A stretch of DNA of 31,448 nt from a bacterium (lineage in GTDB: Bacteria; Bacillota; Clostridia; Oscillospirales; Oscillospiraceae): NCBI GenBank assembly GCA_019424865.1, contig JAHYYS010000026.1, forward strand, positions 1-31,448, read 5' to 3'. How positions within the stretch are numbered: position 1 is the stretch's first letter; each line of letters starts with the position of its first letter. The notes beneath the pieces were generated by a model, which saw only the letters and a program-made list of their open reading frames with translations, was not told where the DNA came from and ran no database searches. The position numbers and the translations under genes were made by a program. Shown one piece after another: positions 1 through 7,344 of this stretch.

Positions 1-1503
1 GCGGTCGTGGGAGACAAAGAGCAGGTTGCCCTCGTACTCCTCCACCGCCTCCTCGATCCACTCCCGGCTTTGAATGTCCAGATGGTTGGTGGGCTCGTCC
101 AAAATCAGCAGGTTAATTTGGGCGTCCATCAGCATGCACAGCCGCAGGCGGGACTGCTCCCCGCCGGACAGGGCGGACACGGGCTTGAACACGTCCTCCC
201 CCCGGAATTTGAAGGAGGCAAGCCGGTTGCGCGCCGTCTGGGCCGTACAGTCCAAATCGTAAATCATGGTGTCCACCAAATTCCGATCCGGGTGGGAAAA
301 GTGGATGATCTGGGGCAGATAGCCGATCTTCACCGTGGGGCCCAGGCGGATTCGACCCTCGTCGGCCCCCTCCTCCCCCATAATCAGCTTGATCAGGGTG
401 GATTTTCCGGTTCCGTTGTCCCCCAGCAGAGCGATGCGCTCGCCCCCCTCCACCTCCAGATTGACGTCAGAGAACAGAGTGCGATCGCCGAAGGACTTCT
501 TCAGTCCCTTGATGGACAAGACCTCGTCCCCCCGGAACTCCCGCTCGCCGAAGCGGGCCTCCATCCTGCGCTCCTTCCGGGGGCGGTCGGTGACCCGCAT
601 GCGCTCAATGCGCTTCTCCATGGATTTGACCCGCTTGAAGGTCTTGTCCATGCCGGAGTAGGCCCAGACCCGCATCTGCTCCGCAGCCTTCTCCAGCTGC
701 TCGATCTTGGCCTGCTCCTTTTCATACTGCTTCAGCTTCTCCTCATAGCGCCGCTCCTTCTCCACGGCGTAGAAGCTGTAATTGCCGGAGTAGAACTCCG
801 CCTTGCCGTTTTGGATCTCAATGACCCGGTCTACCACCTTGTCCAGGAAATAGCGGTCGTGGGACACGGCCAGTACCGTGCCCTTGAATTTTTCCAGATA
901 CTCCTCCAGCCACTCGGTGGCCCGCAGGTCCAGGTGGTTGGTGGGCTCGTCCAGCAGCAGGATATCGGTGTCCTCCAAAATCAGCCGCCCCAGGTTCACC
1001 CGGGTCTTCTCCCCGCCGGACAGATGGTCAAACAGCTGCTCCCGCATCTCCCGGGAGATGGACAGGCCGTTGCACACTTTGTTTTTATTGGTGTCGGTGT
1101 CATAGCCCCCGCCGGCCTGAAAGGCGGCGGAGAGCTTGTCATACCGGGACAGCAGGGCGCTGTCGCTGTCCGCCCCCATCCGCTGGGCCAGCTCCTCCAT
1201 CTCACGCTCCATCTCCCGCAGGGGGGCAAAGGCGGTGTCCAGCACATCCTCCACCGTATAGCCCGCCGGATAGACCGGGATCTGGGAGATCAGGCCAAGG
1301 CGCTTTCCCGGGGCAATGACCACCTCGCCCTCGTCACAGCTCACCTCGCCGGTGAGAATGCGCAGCAGGGTGGTCTTGCCGCAGCCGTTGGGCCCCAGCA
1401 GCCCGACCCGCTCCCCCGAATCCACCTGAAAGGTGAGCCCGTCTAAAATTTTGGTTCCAACCTCAAACTCTTTGACCAGGTTGGACACGGAAATGTCGAT
1501 CAT
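1..1503 (-). CDS. ABC-F family ATPase, tandem ABC domains, C-terminus cut by the window edge
   Basis: Reading from an ATG at 1503, the frame stays open for 501 codons and runs off the window start. It encodes two ABC ATPase domains with no membrane segments. Domain 1 has Walker A GPNGCGKTT at residues 37-45, signature LSGGEKTRVN and Walker B LLLDEPTNHLD. A charged linker rich in Arg, Lys and Glu follows, as in the ABC-F interdomain (P-site tRNA interaction) linker. Domain 2 has GDNGTGKST, LSGGEQSRLRL and LILDEPTNHLDI, and the visible sequence ends at the switch-region SHDR. ABC-F proteins are soluble ribosome-associated ATPases that relieve stalling or protect against antibiotics. The subfamily is not resolvable here because the C-terminus, where coiled-coil extensions sit, is missing. 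A GGAG site lies about 10 nt upstream of the start. The gene diverges from mtnA over a 67-bp gap. Confidence 0.95.
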   Translation of the reverse strand, partial: MIDISVSNLVKEFEVGTKILDGLTFQVDSGERVGLLGPNGCGKTTLLRILTGEVSCDEGEVVIAPGKRLGLISQIPVYPAGYTVEDVLDTAFAPLREMEREMEELAQRMGADSDSALLSRYDKLSAAFQAGGGYDTDTNKNKVCNGLSISREMREQLFDHLSGGEKTRVNLGRLILEDTDILLLDEPTNHLDLRATEWLEEYLEKFKGTVLAVSHDRYFLDKVVDRVIEIQNGKAEFYSGNYSFYAVEKERRYEEKLKQYEKEQAKIEQLEKAAEQMRVWAYSGMDKTFKRVKSMEKRIERMRVTDRPRKERRMEARFGEREFRGDEVLSIKGLKKSFGDRTLFSDVNLEVEGGERIALLGDNGTGKSTLIKLIMGEEGADEGRIRLGPTVKIGYLPQIIHFSHPDRNLVDTMIYDLDCTAQTARNRLASFKFRGEDVFKPVSALSGGEQSRLRLCMLMDAQINLLILDEPTNHLDIQSREWIEEAVEEYEGNLLFVSHDR

Positions 1504-1570
1504 TTCTTGTCTCCATGCTCTTTTGTATGATATGATGGTGCGGTAAAACTTTGTTGAGGAGGTCCTCTCT

Positions 1571-2584
1571 ATGGAAGCCATCCGTTGGAGCGGCGACGCG
1601 CTCTGGCTGCTTGATCAGACCCGCCTGCCCGCCGAAGAGCGCTGGCTGCGCTACACTGACCCCGCGTCCGTCGCCCAGGCCATTCAGACCATGGTGGTGC
1701 GGGGCGCCCCCGCCATCGGCATCGCGGCGGCCTATGCCATGGTGCTGGCCGCCCGGGAGGCGGCAGGCCGGCCGGATGTTTCAGCCCATATGGCCCGGGC
1801 CAGGGCGGTCCTGGCTGCCAGCCGCCCCACCGCTGTCAATCTCTTCTGGGCCCTGGACCGGATGGAGCGGCTTTGGACGGCCTGCGGGCCCGATCTGCCC
1901 CGCTTGGAGCAGGAGGCCCGGGATATCCACCGGGAGGACGTGGAAATGAACGAGGCCATCGGCCGCTTTGGGGCCCAGGCAGTGCCCCAGGGGGCCCGTA
2001 TTCTCACCCACTGCAACGCCGGGGCGCTGGCCACCGGCGGCTACGGCACCGCTCTGGGCGTTGTCCGGGCCGCCCATGCGCAGGGCAAGGTGTCCATGGT
2101 CTATGCCGACGAGACCCGCCCCCTGCTTCAGGGGGCCAGGCTCACCGCCTATGAGCTGATGGCCGACCATATCCCGGTCACCCTTATCTGCGACGACATG
2201 GCCGGGGCCCTGATAGCCCAGGGGAAGGTGGATTTCATCGTGGTGGGCTGTGACCGGATGGCGGCCAACGGCGATTTTGCCAATAAAATCGGCACCTATT
2301 CCCTGGCTGTGCTGGCCCAGTATCACCGGATTCCCTTTTATACCGCGCTGCCCTCCTCCACCATAGACCTGTCCATCCCCGACGGAAGCTGCATCCCGGT
2401 GGAGCAGCGTGGGGCCGGGGAGGTCTCCTCCTTTGCCGGCCTGTCCACCGGGCCGGCCGGCGTCCCGGTATGGAATCCCGCCTTTGACGTGACCCCCCAC
2501 GCTCTCCTGTCCGGCATCATCACCGAGCGCGGGCTGCTCCGCCCGCCCTTTGACCGGGCACTGAAGGAGCGGTTCAGCGGATAA
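1571..2584 (+). CDS. mtnA: S-methyl-5-thioribose-1-phosphate isomerase
   Basis: MtnA converts 5-methylthioribose-1-phosphate to methylthioribulose-1-phosphate in methionine salvage, in the cytosol. The 337-residue length is typical of the family. Family signatures are visible: RGAPAIGIAAAY near residue 44, THCNAGALATGGYGTA around 147, ADETRPLLQGARLTAYEL, and GCDRMAANGDFANKIGTY near 226. By family knowledge the catalytic pair is a Cys in the CNAG motif and an Asp in the G-x-DR motif, here C148 and D228. The ATG is preceded by GAGGAGGT at a good distance. No other salvage gene (mtnK, mtnB, mtnD, mtnN) is in the window, so the rest of the pathway must be elsewhere, or the enzyme may act in an anaerobic methylthioribose shunt; that alternative is inference. 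It converges on murF with only 11 bp between stop codons and no clear terminator. Confidence 0.96.
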   Translation: MEAIRWSGDALWLLDQTRLPAEERWLRYTDPASVAQAIQTMVVRGAPAIGIAAAYAMVLAAREAAGRPDVSAHMARARAVLAASRPTAVNLFWALDRMERLWTACGPDLPRLEQEARDIHREDVEMNEAIGRFGAQAVPQGARILTHCNAGALATGGYGTALGVVRAAHAQGKVSMVYADETRPLLQGARLTAYELMADHIPVTLICDDMAGALIAQGKVDFIVVGCDRMAANGDFANKIGTYSLAVLAQYHRIPFYTALPSSTIDLSIPDGSCIPVEQRGAGEVSSFAGLSTGPAGVPVWNPAFDVTPHALLSGIITERGLLRPPFDRALKERFSG

Positions 2585-2595
2585 GGCCGTCCGTC

Positions 2596-3990
2596 CTATT
2601 TGTCTTCACTGGTCAGTTCCAGCAGGCAGGCGGTCAGCTCCTCCAGCTTCATGCCCCGGGAGGCCTTGACCAGAATGGTGCTGTCGGGCCGCACCAGCTG
2701 GGGCAGGACGGAGCGGGCCGCCTTTTTGTCGGGACAGTGGTACACCTCCGGTACCCCGGACTCCCGGGCCCCCTGGGCGATATAGGCCGCCTGCTCCCCC
2801 ACTGCCACCAGGCAGTTGACGCCGGCCTTTCCCAGGCACTCCCCCACTCCGGTGTGCAGGGCAGGAGAGAAGGGGCCGAGCTCAAACATATCCCCCAGCA
2901 CCGCCGCCTTCCAGCCGCTGCGGCCGTCCGCCAGCACGCTGATGGCCGCCCGCATGGACTGGGGGTTGGCGTTGTAGGTGTCGTCCAGGATGGTGATCCC
3001 CTCCGCCCGGCGGAGGATATTCATCCGCATCCGCGTGGGGACGAAGCGGGTCAGCCCCTGCTCCAGCTCCTCCGGCGTCAGACCGAACCACTCCCCCGCC
3101 GCCGCTGCAACCAGCGCGGGATAGACCATGTGCTCCCCCAGGGCGGGGATGCGCACCTCCCGGTCCATGCGCGGGGTGGTCATGCGGCACCGGATATGGC
3201 TGACGCCGTCTCCGCCCACTACCTGGGCCCGGTATTCCAGCCCCTCGCCCGTTCCGCAGAACACCGTGCGCACCGCGGTCTTCCCCCGCAGGGTGGAGAG
3301 CATGGGATCGTCTCCGTTCAAAATCAGCAGGCCGTCCTTTTTGATATAGGGCAGCAGCTCGCACTTGGCCTTAAAAATATTTTCCCGGCTGCCCAGCCGC
3401 TCGATATGGGCGTCTCCAATGTTGGTGATCACGCCCACGTCGGGCCGGACGATGTCGGCCAGGTAATCGATTTCACCCAGCTTGTCCATGCCCATCTCCA
3501 CCACGCACAGGTCATAGCTCCGGTCCAGGCGCAGCAGGGTCAAAGGCAGCCCCACATTATTATTGAAGTTTCCTTCCGTCTTTAAAACCCGATATTTTAC
3601 CCCCAGCACAGCGGCCAGCATATCCTTGGCCGTGGTCTTGCCCACGCTGCCGGTGACGGCCAGGAAGGGGATGTCAAACCGGGCCTTGTACCAGGCCGCC
3701 AGATCCCGCAGAGCCCGCTGGGTGCCGGACACCTTGACATAAAACCGGTCGGGGCGGTAGCTCTCCCGCTCCCGGGCCGTGAGGCAGCCCACCGCGCCGC
3801 CCTCCAGGGCGGCGTTGATATAGGCGTGACCGTCAAACCGCTCCCCCACCAGGGGGATAAACAGCGAGCCGCTGTGGATCGTCCGGCTGTCCGTCTCCAC
3901 CCGGAGAATGGGCGTGTCCAGCCGGTCATACTCCCCCAGAAGCGTCCCGCCCACCGCCTCCAGCAGTTGTCCCAAGGTGATGGTTTCCAT
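2596..3990 (-). CDS. murF: UDP-N-acetylmuramoyl-tripeptide--D-alanyl-D-alanine ligase
   Basis: MurF adds D-Ala-D-Ala to the UDP-MurNAc-tripeptide, the last cytosolic step of the peptidoglycan precursor. The 464-residue protein has the Mur ligase order: an N-terminal UDP-binding domain (ETDSRTIHSGSLFIPLVGERFDG region), an ATPase centre with the P-loop GSVGKTT at residues 114-120, TEGNFNNNVGLPLTLL, the GDAHIERLGS motif, and a C-terminal domain with DDTYNANPQSM. The frame is open to 4071, but that extension overlaps ddl. The ATG at 3990 begins METITLGQ and has AGGAAGGAGG just upstream inside ddl, so I chose it. It starts 4 bp after the ddl stop, so the two are very likely translationally coupled and share the ddl promoter. 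Confidence 0.96.
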   Translation of the reverse strand: METITLGQLLEAVGGTLLGEYDRLDTPILRVETDSRTIHSGSLFIPLVGERFDGHAYINAALEGGAVGCLTARERESYRPDRFYVKVSGTQRALRDLAAWYKARFDIPFLAVTGSVGKTTAKDMLAAVLGVKYRVLKTEGNFNNNVGLPLTLLRLDRSYDLCVVEMGMDKLGEIDYLADIVRPDVGVITNIGDAHIERLGSRENIFKAKCELLPYIKKDGLLILNGDDPMLSTLRGKTAVRTVFCGTGEGLEYRAQVVGGDGVSHIRCRMTTPRMDREVRIPALGEHMVYPALVAAAAGEWFGLTPEELEQGLTRFVPTRMRMNILRRAEGITILDDTYNANPQSMRAAISVLADGRSGWKAAVLGDMFELGPFSPALHTGVGECLGKAGVNCLVAVGEQAAYIAQGARESGVPEVYHCPDKKAARSVLPQLVRPDSTILVKASRGMKLEELTACLLELTSEDK

Positions 3991-3994
3991 GGGT

Positions 3995-5044
3995 TTACCG
4001 GCCCTCCTTCCTGGCCTGCAGGGATTTTTGCAGAATGGTTTCGCACAGCTCGCCGTATCCGATCCCCACAACCGCCGCCTCCTGCGGCACCAGGCTGGTG
4101 GGGGTCATGCCGGGCAGCGTGTTGATCTCCAGAAAATAGGGTGTCCCGTCCTCCGTGACAATAAAATCCGCCCGGGCATAGACGGAAAGGCCGATGGCCC
4201 GGAACACCGCCAGAGCGGACTGCCCGATGCGCGCCTCCCACTCCGCGGGAATGGGCGCGGGGCACACCTCCTCCGCCGCGCCGGGCTGATACTTGTTCTC
4301 ATAGTCGTAAAAGCCCTGCTTGGGGATAATTTCAATGGAGGGCAGGGCCCGGCCGTCCAGGATAGCCACCTGGATCTCCCGGCCCTGGATGTACTGCTCC
4401 AGCACGGTCCGCCCCCCCAGCTCCATGCTGTGCCGCAGGGCGTCCTCCAGCTCAGCCTGGGTATGGGCGATGTACACGCCGATGGAGGACCCGCTGGCAA
4501 TGGGCTTGACCACAACGGGCAGCTGGGTTTCCCGGACCAGGCCGGCCAGATTTTCCTCCGTCACGGCGACGGTCTGCCAGCGGGGGGTGACCACCAACTG
4601 CTCCACCAGACGCTTAGTCATATCCTTGTCCATGGCAATGGCAGAGCCCAGGCAGCCCGACCCGGTATAGGGCACCCCCAGCAGGTCCAGCGCGGCCTGA
4701 ATCTTTCCGTCCTCCCCGCATGCCCCGTGGAGGGCCAGGAACACAATGTCCGCCTGGACGCACAGCTCCAGCACCCCCGGGCCGATGGAGGAGGGGCTTT
4801 TATCCCGCCGGCTCTCCCGCACCTGCTTCAGATCGGGCGCCTGGCGGCTTACATGGCACAGCTCCTCCGGAATCGGGGCAGAATAGGGATCCTGCCCCGC
4901 CGGGCCGTTCTCCGTACCAAAAAACAGATCCACCAGGGCGGCCTGGTGCCCCCGCTCCCGCAGCGCCTGACAAATCAGCGCCCCGGAGGACAGGGAGACA
5001 TTGCGCTCCGGGCTCAGCCCGCCCGCCAATACCAATATTTTCAT
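3995..5044 (-). CDS. ddl: D-alanine--D-alanine ligase
   Basis: Ddl is an ATP-grasp enzyme that makes the D-Ala-D-Ala dipeptide, which MurF (the next gene, 4 bp on) uses directly. Visible features over 349 residues: N-terminal GGLSPERNVSLSSG, which holds the conserved Glu and Ser of the active site; ALHGACGEDGKIQAALDLLG; PYTGSG; the ATP-grasp region with VVKPIASGSSIGV; and the C-terminal metal-binding EINTLPGMTPTSLVP. The omega-loop region reads FYDYENKY, carrying the Tyr typical of true D-Ala-D-Ala ligases. The VanA or VanC type of replacement is absent, so this is not a vancomycin-resistance ligase. A start 5 codons upstream at 5059 is possible, but the ATG at 5044 has GAGGTG 7 nt upstream and begins MKILVLAGG as in homologues. 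Confidence 0.96.
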   Translation of the reverse strand: MKILVLAGGLSPERNVSLSSGALICQALRERGHQAALVDLFFGTENGPAGQDPYSAPIPEELCHVSRQAPDLKQVRESRRDKSPSSIGPGVLELCVQADIVFLALHGACGEDGKIQAALDLLGVPYTGSGCLGSAIAMDKDMTKRLVEQLVVTPRWQTVAVTEENLAGLVRETQLPVVVKPIASGSSIGVYIAHTQAELEDALRHSMELGGRTVLEQYIQGREIQVAILDGRALPSIEIIPKQGFYDYENKYQPGAAEEVCPAPIPAEWEARIGQSALAVFRAIGLSVYARADFIVTEDGTPYFLEINTLPGMTPTSLVPQEAAVVGIGYGELCETILQKSLQARKEGR

Positions 5045-5159
5045 CTTACAACACCTCATTCAGATGCAGTCGGCGATTTTTTCAGGGGGCGCCTGACAGC
5101 CGGCCTTTGCTGACGGCTTTTCCCACCCGCCCTGGTTACAGTTTATACGCCATCGGCAT

Positions 5160-5188
5160 ATTTTAGCACATCTGCCAGCGATGCACAA
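5160..5188 (-). promoter_or_regulatory. SigA-type promoter for ddl-murF
   Basis: On the minus strand, TTGTGC (5183-5188) and TAAAAT (5160-5165) are separated by exactly 17 bp, with TGC directly before the -10, making it an extended -10 box. The predicted start is near 5153, giving a leader of roughly 110 nt before ddl. The site lies just downstream of the upp terminator region. The call rests on sequence only. Confidence 0.6.
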
Positions 5189-5199
5189 GCCAGGGCGCG

Positions 5200-5232
5200 A
5201 AAAAACCGGGGCAGGCGCCCCAAATTTGCCCC
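5200..5232 (-). terminator. Probable intrinsic terminator of the tsaE-tsaB-upp operon
   Basis: On the minus strand GGGGCA (5227-5232) pairs with TGCCCC (5208-5213) and is followed by GG and a run of six T (5200-5205). The stem is short (6 bp), with possible extra CCGG/CCGG pairing outside it. It lies downstream of upp and upstream of the ddl promoter, where a terminator is expected. Confidence 0.5.
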
Positions 5233-5267
5233 TGTCCCACCGGCTGTGTCCGCCAGCCGCATCATAT

Positions 5268-5299
5268 ACAGACAGCCGCCCGGAAGGGCGGCTGTCTGT
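5268..5299. repeat. Perfect 13-bp inverted repeat downstream of upp
   Basis: ACAGACAGCCGCC (5268-5280) is the exact reverse complement of 5287-5299, with a 6-nt loop. It sits about 70 bp past the upp stop codon. Neither side has a T-run, so it is more likely an RNA 3'-end stabiliser or the first of two termination hairpins than an independent terminator. Confidence 0.6.
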
Positions 5300-5367
5300 C
5301 TGACCGCGGCGCAGCGCGCCCCGTTTTGCATCATCTAAAAAAAGTCCAGCTTCCGGTGTTCTGCCCC

Positions 5368-6003
5368 TTACTTCGTCCCGAAGATCCGGTCACCGGCGTC
5401 GCCCAGGCCGGGCACGATATAGGCGTGCTCGTTGAGCTTCTCGTCCACCGCGGCCACATAGATCTCCACATCGGGGTGATCCTTCTGAATGCAGGCAATC
5501 CCCTCGGGGGCGGCGATGATGTTCATCAGCTTGATATGCTTGCAGCCGTAGCCCTTGAGGAAGGTGATGGCCGCAGAGGCCGAGCCCCCGGTGGCCAGCA
5601 TGGGATCCAGGATGATTACGTCCCGCTCTGAAATATCGTTGGGCATCTTGCAGTAGTACTCCACCGGGGAATGGGTCTCCGGGTCGCGGTAGAGGCCGAT
5701 GTGGCCCACCTTGGCCGAGGGAATCAGATTCAGGATGCCGTCTACCATGCCCAGGCCCGCCCGGAGGATGGGGACAATGGCCAGCTTTTTGCCGGACAGC
5801 TGCTTAAAGGTGCCCACGGCGACGGGCGTTTTGATCTCCACATCCTCCATGGGCAGATCCCGGGTCGCCTCGTAGCACTCCAGCGCCGCAATTTCAGACA
5901 CAATCTCCCGGAACTCCTTCACGCCGGTCCGCTCATCCCGCAGGATGCTCAGCTTGTGCTGAAGCAGCGGGTGGTCCAAAACATGTACTTTCTCGTTAAA
6001 CAT
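5368..6003 (-). CDS. upp: Uracil phosphoribosyltransferase
   Basis: Upp converts uracil and PRPP to UMP (pyrimidine salvage, cytosol). The 211 residues match the family length. The PRPP-binding loop ILDPMLATGGSASAA is at about residues 131-145. LRAGLGMVDGI, GLYRDPET and the C-terminal uracil-binding segment IVPGLGDAGDRIFGTK are all present. The frame continues further upstream, but that sequence overlaps tsaB. The ATG at 6003 starts MFNEKVHVLDHPL as in homologues and has AAGGGGAG about 6 nt upstream. Its start overlaps the tsaB stop (5996) by 8 bp, indicating translational coupling as last gene of a tsaE-tsaB-upp operon. Confidence 0.97.
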   Translation of the reverse strand: MFNEKVHVLDHPLLQHKLSILRDERTGVKEFREIVSEIAALECYEATRDLPMEDVEIKTPVAVGTFKQLSGKKLAIVPILRAGLGMVDGILNLIPSAKVGHIGLYRDPETHSPVEYYCKMPNDISERDVIILDPMLATGGSASAAITFLKGYGCKHIKLMNIIAAPEGIACIQKDHPDVEIYVAAVDEKLNEHAYIVPGLGDAGDRIFGTK

Positions 6004-6742
6004 GAATATGCTCCCCTTTATCTGTAGTCTGTTGTTCCGCCTGTCTCTCCCGCTCCAGCCGCTCCCGCTCCGCCTGGGACAGCCGGTGGTACACCGGCAC
6101 CAGATCCCGGCCGGAAACCAGAGCGCCCCGGGCGGCCAGCTCCCGGGCCTCCCGGGCCACGCCCCACGCGCTCTGCATCCGCAGGTGCCTGGGCGCAAGC
6201 TCCAGCGCGATGCCCTGTTCTGTCAAGGTATTATAACACAGCTGTGCCCCATCTCCAACGACTATTTTGGAATTTTGGTAATTTTTCAGCTCCCGTCCCA
6301 GCTCCTCCAGGGAGATGGCCCGATCGGGCGTCAGCCGCTCCAGACTGTCCCCCCGGGCCAGAAACAGGGCGTTGTACACCTGGCTGCGCCGGGCATCCAT
6401 GGCGCAGACAATCAGCCTGCCCTCCATATGGGCCAGGGGCCAGGCCATGGAGGCCAGGGTGGAGCAGGGGGCGCACAGCTTGTCCCCCGGCCAGGCCAGC
6501 CCCTTTGCAGTGGCCACGCCGATGCGCAGCCCGGTAAAGGAGCCGGGGCCGGCGGCCACGGCAATCACCTCCGCCTCGTCCAGGGTGTGTCCGCAGTTTT
6601 TCAGCATGTCGTGCACCATGGGCAGCAGGGTGCGGCTGTGGGTCAGGCCGCTGTTCTGATAGGATTGGGCAATCAGCTCCCCGTCCCGGCACAGGGCGGC
6701 CGAGCAGGCGGAGGCAGAGGACTCCAGCGCTAATATCATCAT
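5996..6742 (-). CDS. tsaB: tRNA N6-threonylcarbamoyladenosine synthesis protein TsaB
   Basis: TsaB is an ASKHA-fold scaffold partner of TsaD, and with TsaE it is needed to make t6A37 in ANN-decoding tRNAs. The protein begins MMILALESSASACSAAL. The family hallmark AGPGSFTGLRIG is at about residues 64-75, followed by ATAKGLAW and a DARRSQVYNALF segment. At 248 residues it is of usual size. The start is uncertain: tandem ATGs lie at 6742 and 6739, and another ATG at 6757 would add five residues. No start has an outstanding ribosome site. The frame extends much further upstream only as antisense-like overlap with tsaE, which I discarded. tsaE lies directly upstream; tsaD is not in the window. Confidence 0.93.
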   Translation of the reverse strand: MMILALESSASACSAALCRDGELIAQSYQNSGLTHSRTLLPMVHDMLKNCGHTLDEAEVIAVAAGPGSFTGLRIGVATAKGLAWPGDKLCAPCSTLASMAWPLAHMEGRLIVCAMDARRSQVYNALFLARGDSLERLTPDRAISLEELGRELKNYQNSKIVVGDGAQLCYNTLTEQGIALELAPRHLRMQSAWGVAREARELAARGALVSGRDLVPVYHRLSQAERERLERERQAEQQTTDKGEHIHV

Positions 6743-6788
6743 GGTATCATCCCGCATTTCTCGTTCAGTTTCAGTTTTCCGGCGGCGG

Positions 6789-7220
6789 TCACAGGCCGGG
6801 GGCATTGGAGATGGAGACCAGCCGGACGCTGTCCCCCTCTCCCCTGCGGATATCCACCCGGACCGCATCGCCGCCCAGAGCGTCCGCCACGTTTTCGCTC
6901 CACTCCACGGCGCACACGCCGCCCCGGGACAGATACTCCTCCCAGCCGATGTCAAAGAGCTCTTCGGAGGAGCCCAGGCGGTACATATCAAAGTGGAACA
7001 GCGGCAGCCGTCCCCCCTCATATTCATTGACAATGGTAAAGGTGGGGCTGGTCACCCGCTCCGAGATGCCAAGGCCCCGGGCCAGGCCCCGGGTAAAGGC
7101 GGTCTTCCCCGCCCCCAGATCTCCCGTGAAGGCCACAACGGCCCCGGGCTGCAGCACCTGTCCCAGGCGGCGGCCCAGCGCTTCGGTCTCCTCTTCCCCG
7201 TTGGTGACATATTCAGACAC
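6789..7220 (-). CDS. tsaE: tRNA threonylcarbamoyladenosine biosynthesis ATPase TsaE
   Basis: TsaE is the small P-loop ATPase that drives the TsaB-TsaD t6A synthase. Visible features are Walker A GDLGAGKT at residues 33-40, VTSPTFTIVNEY, HFDMYRL and the family motif VEWSEN. Two GTG starts are possible. The one at 7253 would give 154 residues but lies only about 4 nt from the predicted transcription start and has no ribosome site. The GTG at 7220 has GGGGGAG six nt upstream and gives 143 residues, within the family range, so I prefer it. It is the first gene of the tsaE-tsaB-upp operon and is divergent from rodA. Confidence 0.92.
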   Translation of the reverse strand: MSEYVTNGEEETEALGRRLGQVLQPGAVVAFTGDLGAGKTAFTRGLARGLGISERVTSPTFTIVNEYEGGRLPLFHFDMYRLGSSEELFDIGWEEYLSRGGVCAVEWSENVADALGGDAVRVDIRRGEGDSVRLVSISNAPGL

Positions 7221-7264
7221 CCGTGTCTCCCCCTGTTCACAGAAAGTTTTCACTCATGTCAAAG

Positions 7265-7273
7265 ATTATACCA
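7265..7273 (-). promoter_or_regulatory. Extended -10 promoter for tsaE-tsaB-upp
   Basis: On the minus strand the sequence TGGTATAAT is a perfect consensus -10 with the TGn extension. The -35 region is weak (TGGAAA about 18 bp upstream), as is common when an extended -10 is present. The predicted start is near 7258. It is divergent from, and interleaved with, the rodA promoter. Confidence 0.6.
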
Positions 7274-7282
7274 CAGGCAAGG

Positions 7283-7311
7283 TTTACCTTTCCACCCAAA
7301 AGTGATAAAAT
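7283..7311 (+). promoter_or_regulatory. Promoter for rodA
   Basis: TTTACC (7283-7288), a 17-bp spacer, then TAAAAT (7306-7311) with TGA directly before it. It points to rodA, whose TTG start lies 34 bp on. The -35 lies within about 10 bp of the opposing tsaE -10, so both promoters share one small divergent region. Confidence 0.5.
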
Positions 7312-7344
7312 ATTCAGGCAAATGAAACCAGAGGAGGTGACGCC

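Noticed and set aside
7..1446. Long plus-strand open frame opposite the ABC-F gene
   Set aside because: Leu/Gln/His/Pro-rich shadow of a GC-rich gene; the minus strand encodes a clear ABC-F ATPase.
3991..4071. 27-codon N-terminal extension of murF
   Set aside because: Overlaps the ddl 3' end and is unlike MurF; the ATG at 3990 has a strong ribosome site.
3995..5044. Vancomycin-resistance (D-Ala-D-Lac or D-Ala-D-Ser) ligase
   Set aside because: The omega-loop FYDYENKY and pairing with murF indicate an ordinary D-Ala-D-Ala ligase.
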